This document shows positions 6,103-6,488 of a stretch of DNA of 6,488 nt, piece by piece; position 1 is the stretch's first letter; every line of letters starts with the position of its first letter. The DNA is taken from assembly GCA_900549335.1 (NCBI GenBank), contig UROJ01000087.1:1-6488 (forward strand), in the 5' to 3' direction. Below the pieces are notes generated by a model. It had not been told where the DNA came from. It was given only the letters and a program-made list of their open reading frames with translations, and did not search any database. This DNA comes from an uncultured Collinsella sp. (GTDB taxonomy: Bacteria > Actinomycetota > Coriobacteriia > Coriobacteriales > Coriobacteriaceae). The translations under genes and the position numbers were made by a program.

Positions 6103-6108
6103 CTCCTT
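6103..6108 (-). promoter_or_regulatory. Ribosome binding site deciding the wzm GTG start
   Basis: AAGGAG on the minus strand is followed by ATGGTCC and then the GTG at 6095. The ATG within that spacer is out of frame with wzm. The in-frame ATG at 6122 and GTG at 6164 have no comparable Shine-Dalgarno. Confidence 0.7.
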
Positions 6109-6126
6109 GTCTCGTAAAACATAACA

Positions 6127-6138
6127 GTGGAAAGTATA
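6127..6138 (-). promoter_or_regulatory. Probable -10 region of the wzm-wzt promoter
   Basis: On the minus strand, TATACT (6138-6133) followed by TTCCAC is a good sigma-70-like -10 hexamer. Predicted initiation near 6126 leaves a leader of about 30 nt before the wzm GTG. The -35 candidate (AGTTAT at 17 bp spacing, or TTATCG at 15 bp) is poor. The same 12-base motif occurs in mirror orientation at 6218-6229 with one difference. Confidence 0.5.
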
Positions 6139-6217
6139 GCCCTCCCACGTTGACGATAACTCACCGCAACAAATCTGGAGAACTAACCCATATCTAATCA
6201 AAGGGGCAGACGATAGG

Positions 6218-6229
6218 TATACTTTCGAC
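6218..6229 (+). promoter_or_regulatory. Probable -10 region of the glycosyltransferase promoter
   Basis: TATACT (6218-6223) followed by TTCGAC lies 33 bp before the ATG at 6257, predicting a leader of about 27 nt. The -35 at normal spacing (TAATCA, 6195-6200) is weak. It mirrors the wzm-wzt -10 region, matching 11 of 12 bases. Confidence 0.5.
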
Positions 6230-6256
6230 CCGTTGATTCATTAAAGGAGGTCCTAC

Positions 6257-6488
6257 ATGGACTATTCGAATACCGTCGTCATAATCCCCTGCTACAACGA
6301 AGCGCTGACGATTGGCAAAGTTGTCGACGATTTTCATCGAGAGTTACCCGGTGCAACCGTCTTTGTATATGACAACAACTCGTCTGATGGCACTTCGCAA
6401 ATCGCCAAGCAGCACGGTGCCACGGTGCGCCACGAGCCCAGACAGGGCAAAGGCAACGTGTGCCGCCAAATGTTCCGTGATGTCGACG
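6257..6488 (+). CDS. Family 2 glycosyltransferase, N-terminal part (runs off the window)
   Basis: The first 77 residues are visible; the frame is still open at the window end. AAAGGAGG (6243-6250) lies 6 nt upstream of the ATG and is a very strong Shine-Dalgarno. VIIPCYNEALTIGKVV (8-23) and VYDNNSSDGT (40-49) form the start of a GT-A fold, where the acidic residue of the second motif helps bind the nucleotide. RQGKGNV (66-72) is typical of polyprenol-phosphate sugar transferases of the DPM1/GtrB type. It probably transfers a sugar from a nucleotide donor to a lipid or growing glycan at the inner membrane face. Whether C-terminal membrane helices are present, and the donor sugar, cannot be told from this fragment. 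It is divergent from wzm, so it probably belongs to the same surface-glycan locus. Confidence 0.9.
   Translation, partial: MDYSNTVVIIPCYNEALTIGKVVDDFHRELPGATVFVYDNNSSDGTSQIAKQHGATVRHEPRQGKGNVCRQMFRDVD

Noticed and set aside
5070..6197. Several plus-strand frames opposite wzm and wzt
   Set aside because: They lie antisense to a well-supported exporter pair, and none shows a domain or a ribosome binding site.
1..6488. CRISPR array, insertion sequence, prophage, toxin-antitoxin or defence genes
   Set aside because: No regularly spaced direct repeats, transposase or integrase motifs, or known defence domains were found on either strand.

Overview
The window most likely comes from a gut actinobacterium of the class Coriobacteriia, probably Collinsella or a close relative. 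This is inferred from GC-rich codon use in the left two thirds, strong AAAGGAG-type ribosome binding sites, the gene families present, and intergenic palindromes resembling repeats I associate with that group. No species can be proven from the sequence alone.

Layout. Bases 1-48 form a perfect 20-bp inverted repeat. A rightward aromatic amino acid block follows: pheA (chorismate mutase/prephenate dehydratase, 84-1229), a shikimate dehydrogenase-shikimate kinase fusion (1230-2480) whose ATG directly abuts the pheA stop, and aroQ (type II 3-dehydroquinate dehydratase, 2545-2982). AroQ, AroE and AroK catalyse three consecutive shikimate-pathway steps. PheA takes chorismate from the end of that pathway to phenylpyruvate. 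Different palindromes lie between the fusion gene and aroQ (2483-2523) and between aroQ and the next gene (2988-3016).

The second half is a cell-surface polysaccharide region. glf (UDP-galactopyranose mutase, 3061-4185, +) makes UDP-galactofuranose. It ends at a strong hairpin and converges on a minus-strand tRNA-Arg(UCU) gene (4340-4416) that has its own terminator. Beyond the tRNA, a minus-strand pair encodes an ABC-2 polysaccharide exporter: permease wzm (5250-6095), then ATPase wzt (4470-5237). A divergent intergenic region (6096-6256) carries a promoter-like motif on each strand. A family 2 glycosyltransferase begins at 6257 and runs off the right edge. Glf, Wzm/Wzt and a GT2 enzyme together suggest synthesis and export of a galactofuranose-containing glycan, a gene association known from mycobacterial galactan and Klebsiella galactan O-antigen. 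The exporter genes look less GC-rich than the aro/glf part, as is common in exchangeable surface-glycan loci.

No CRISPR array, insertion sequence, prophage, toxin-antitoxin or defence system is visible, and I see no clearly new system. The points most worth a second look are the palindromes at three gene boundaries, the mirrored promoter motifs between wzm and the glycosyltransferase, the AroE-AroK fusion, and two non-canonical pairs in the tRNA.
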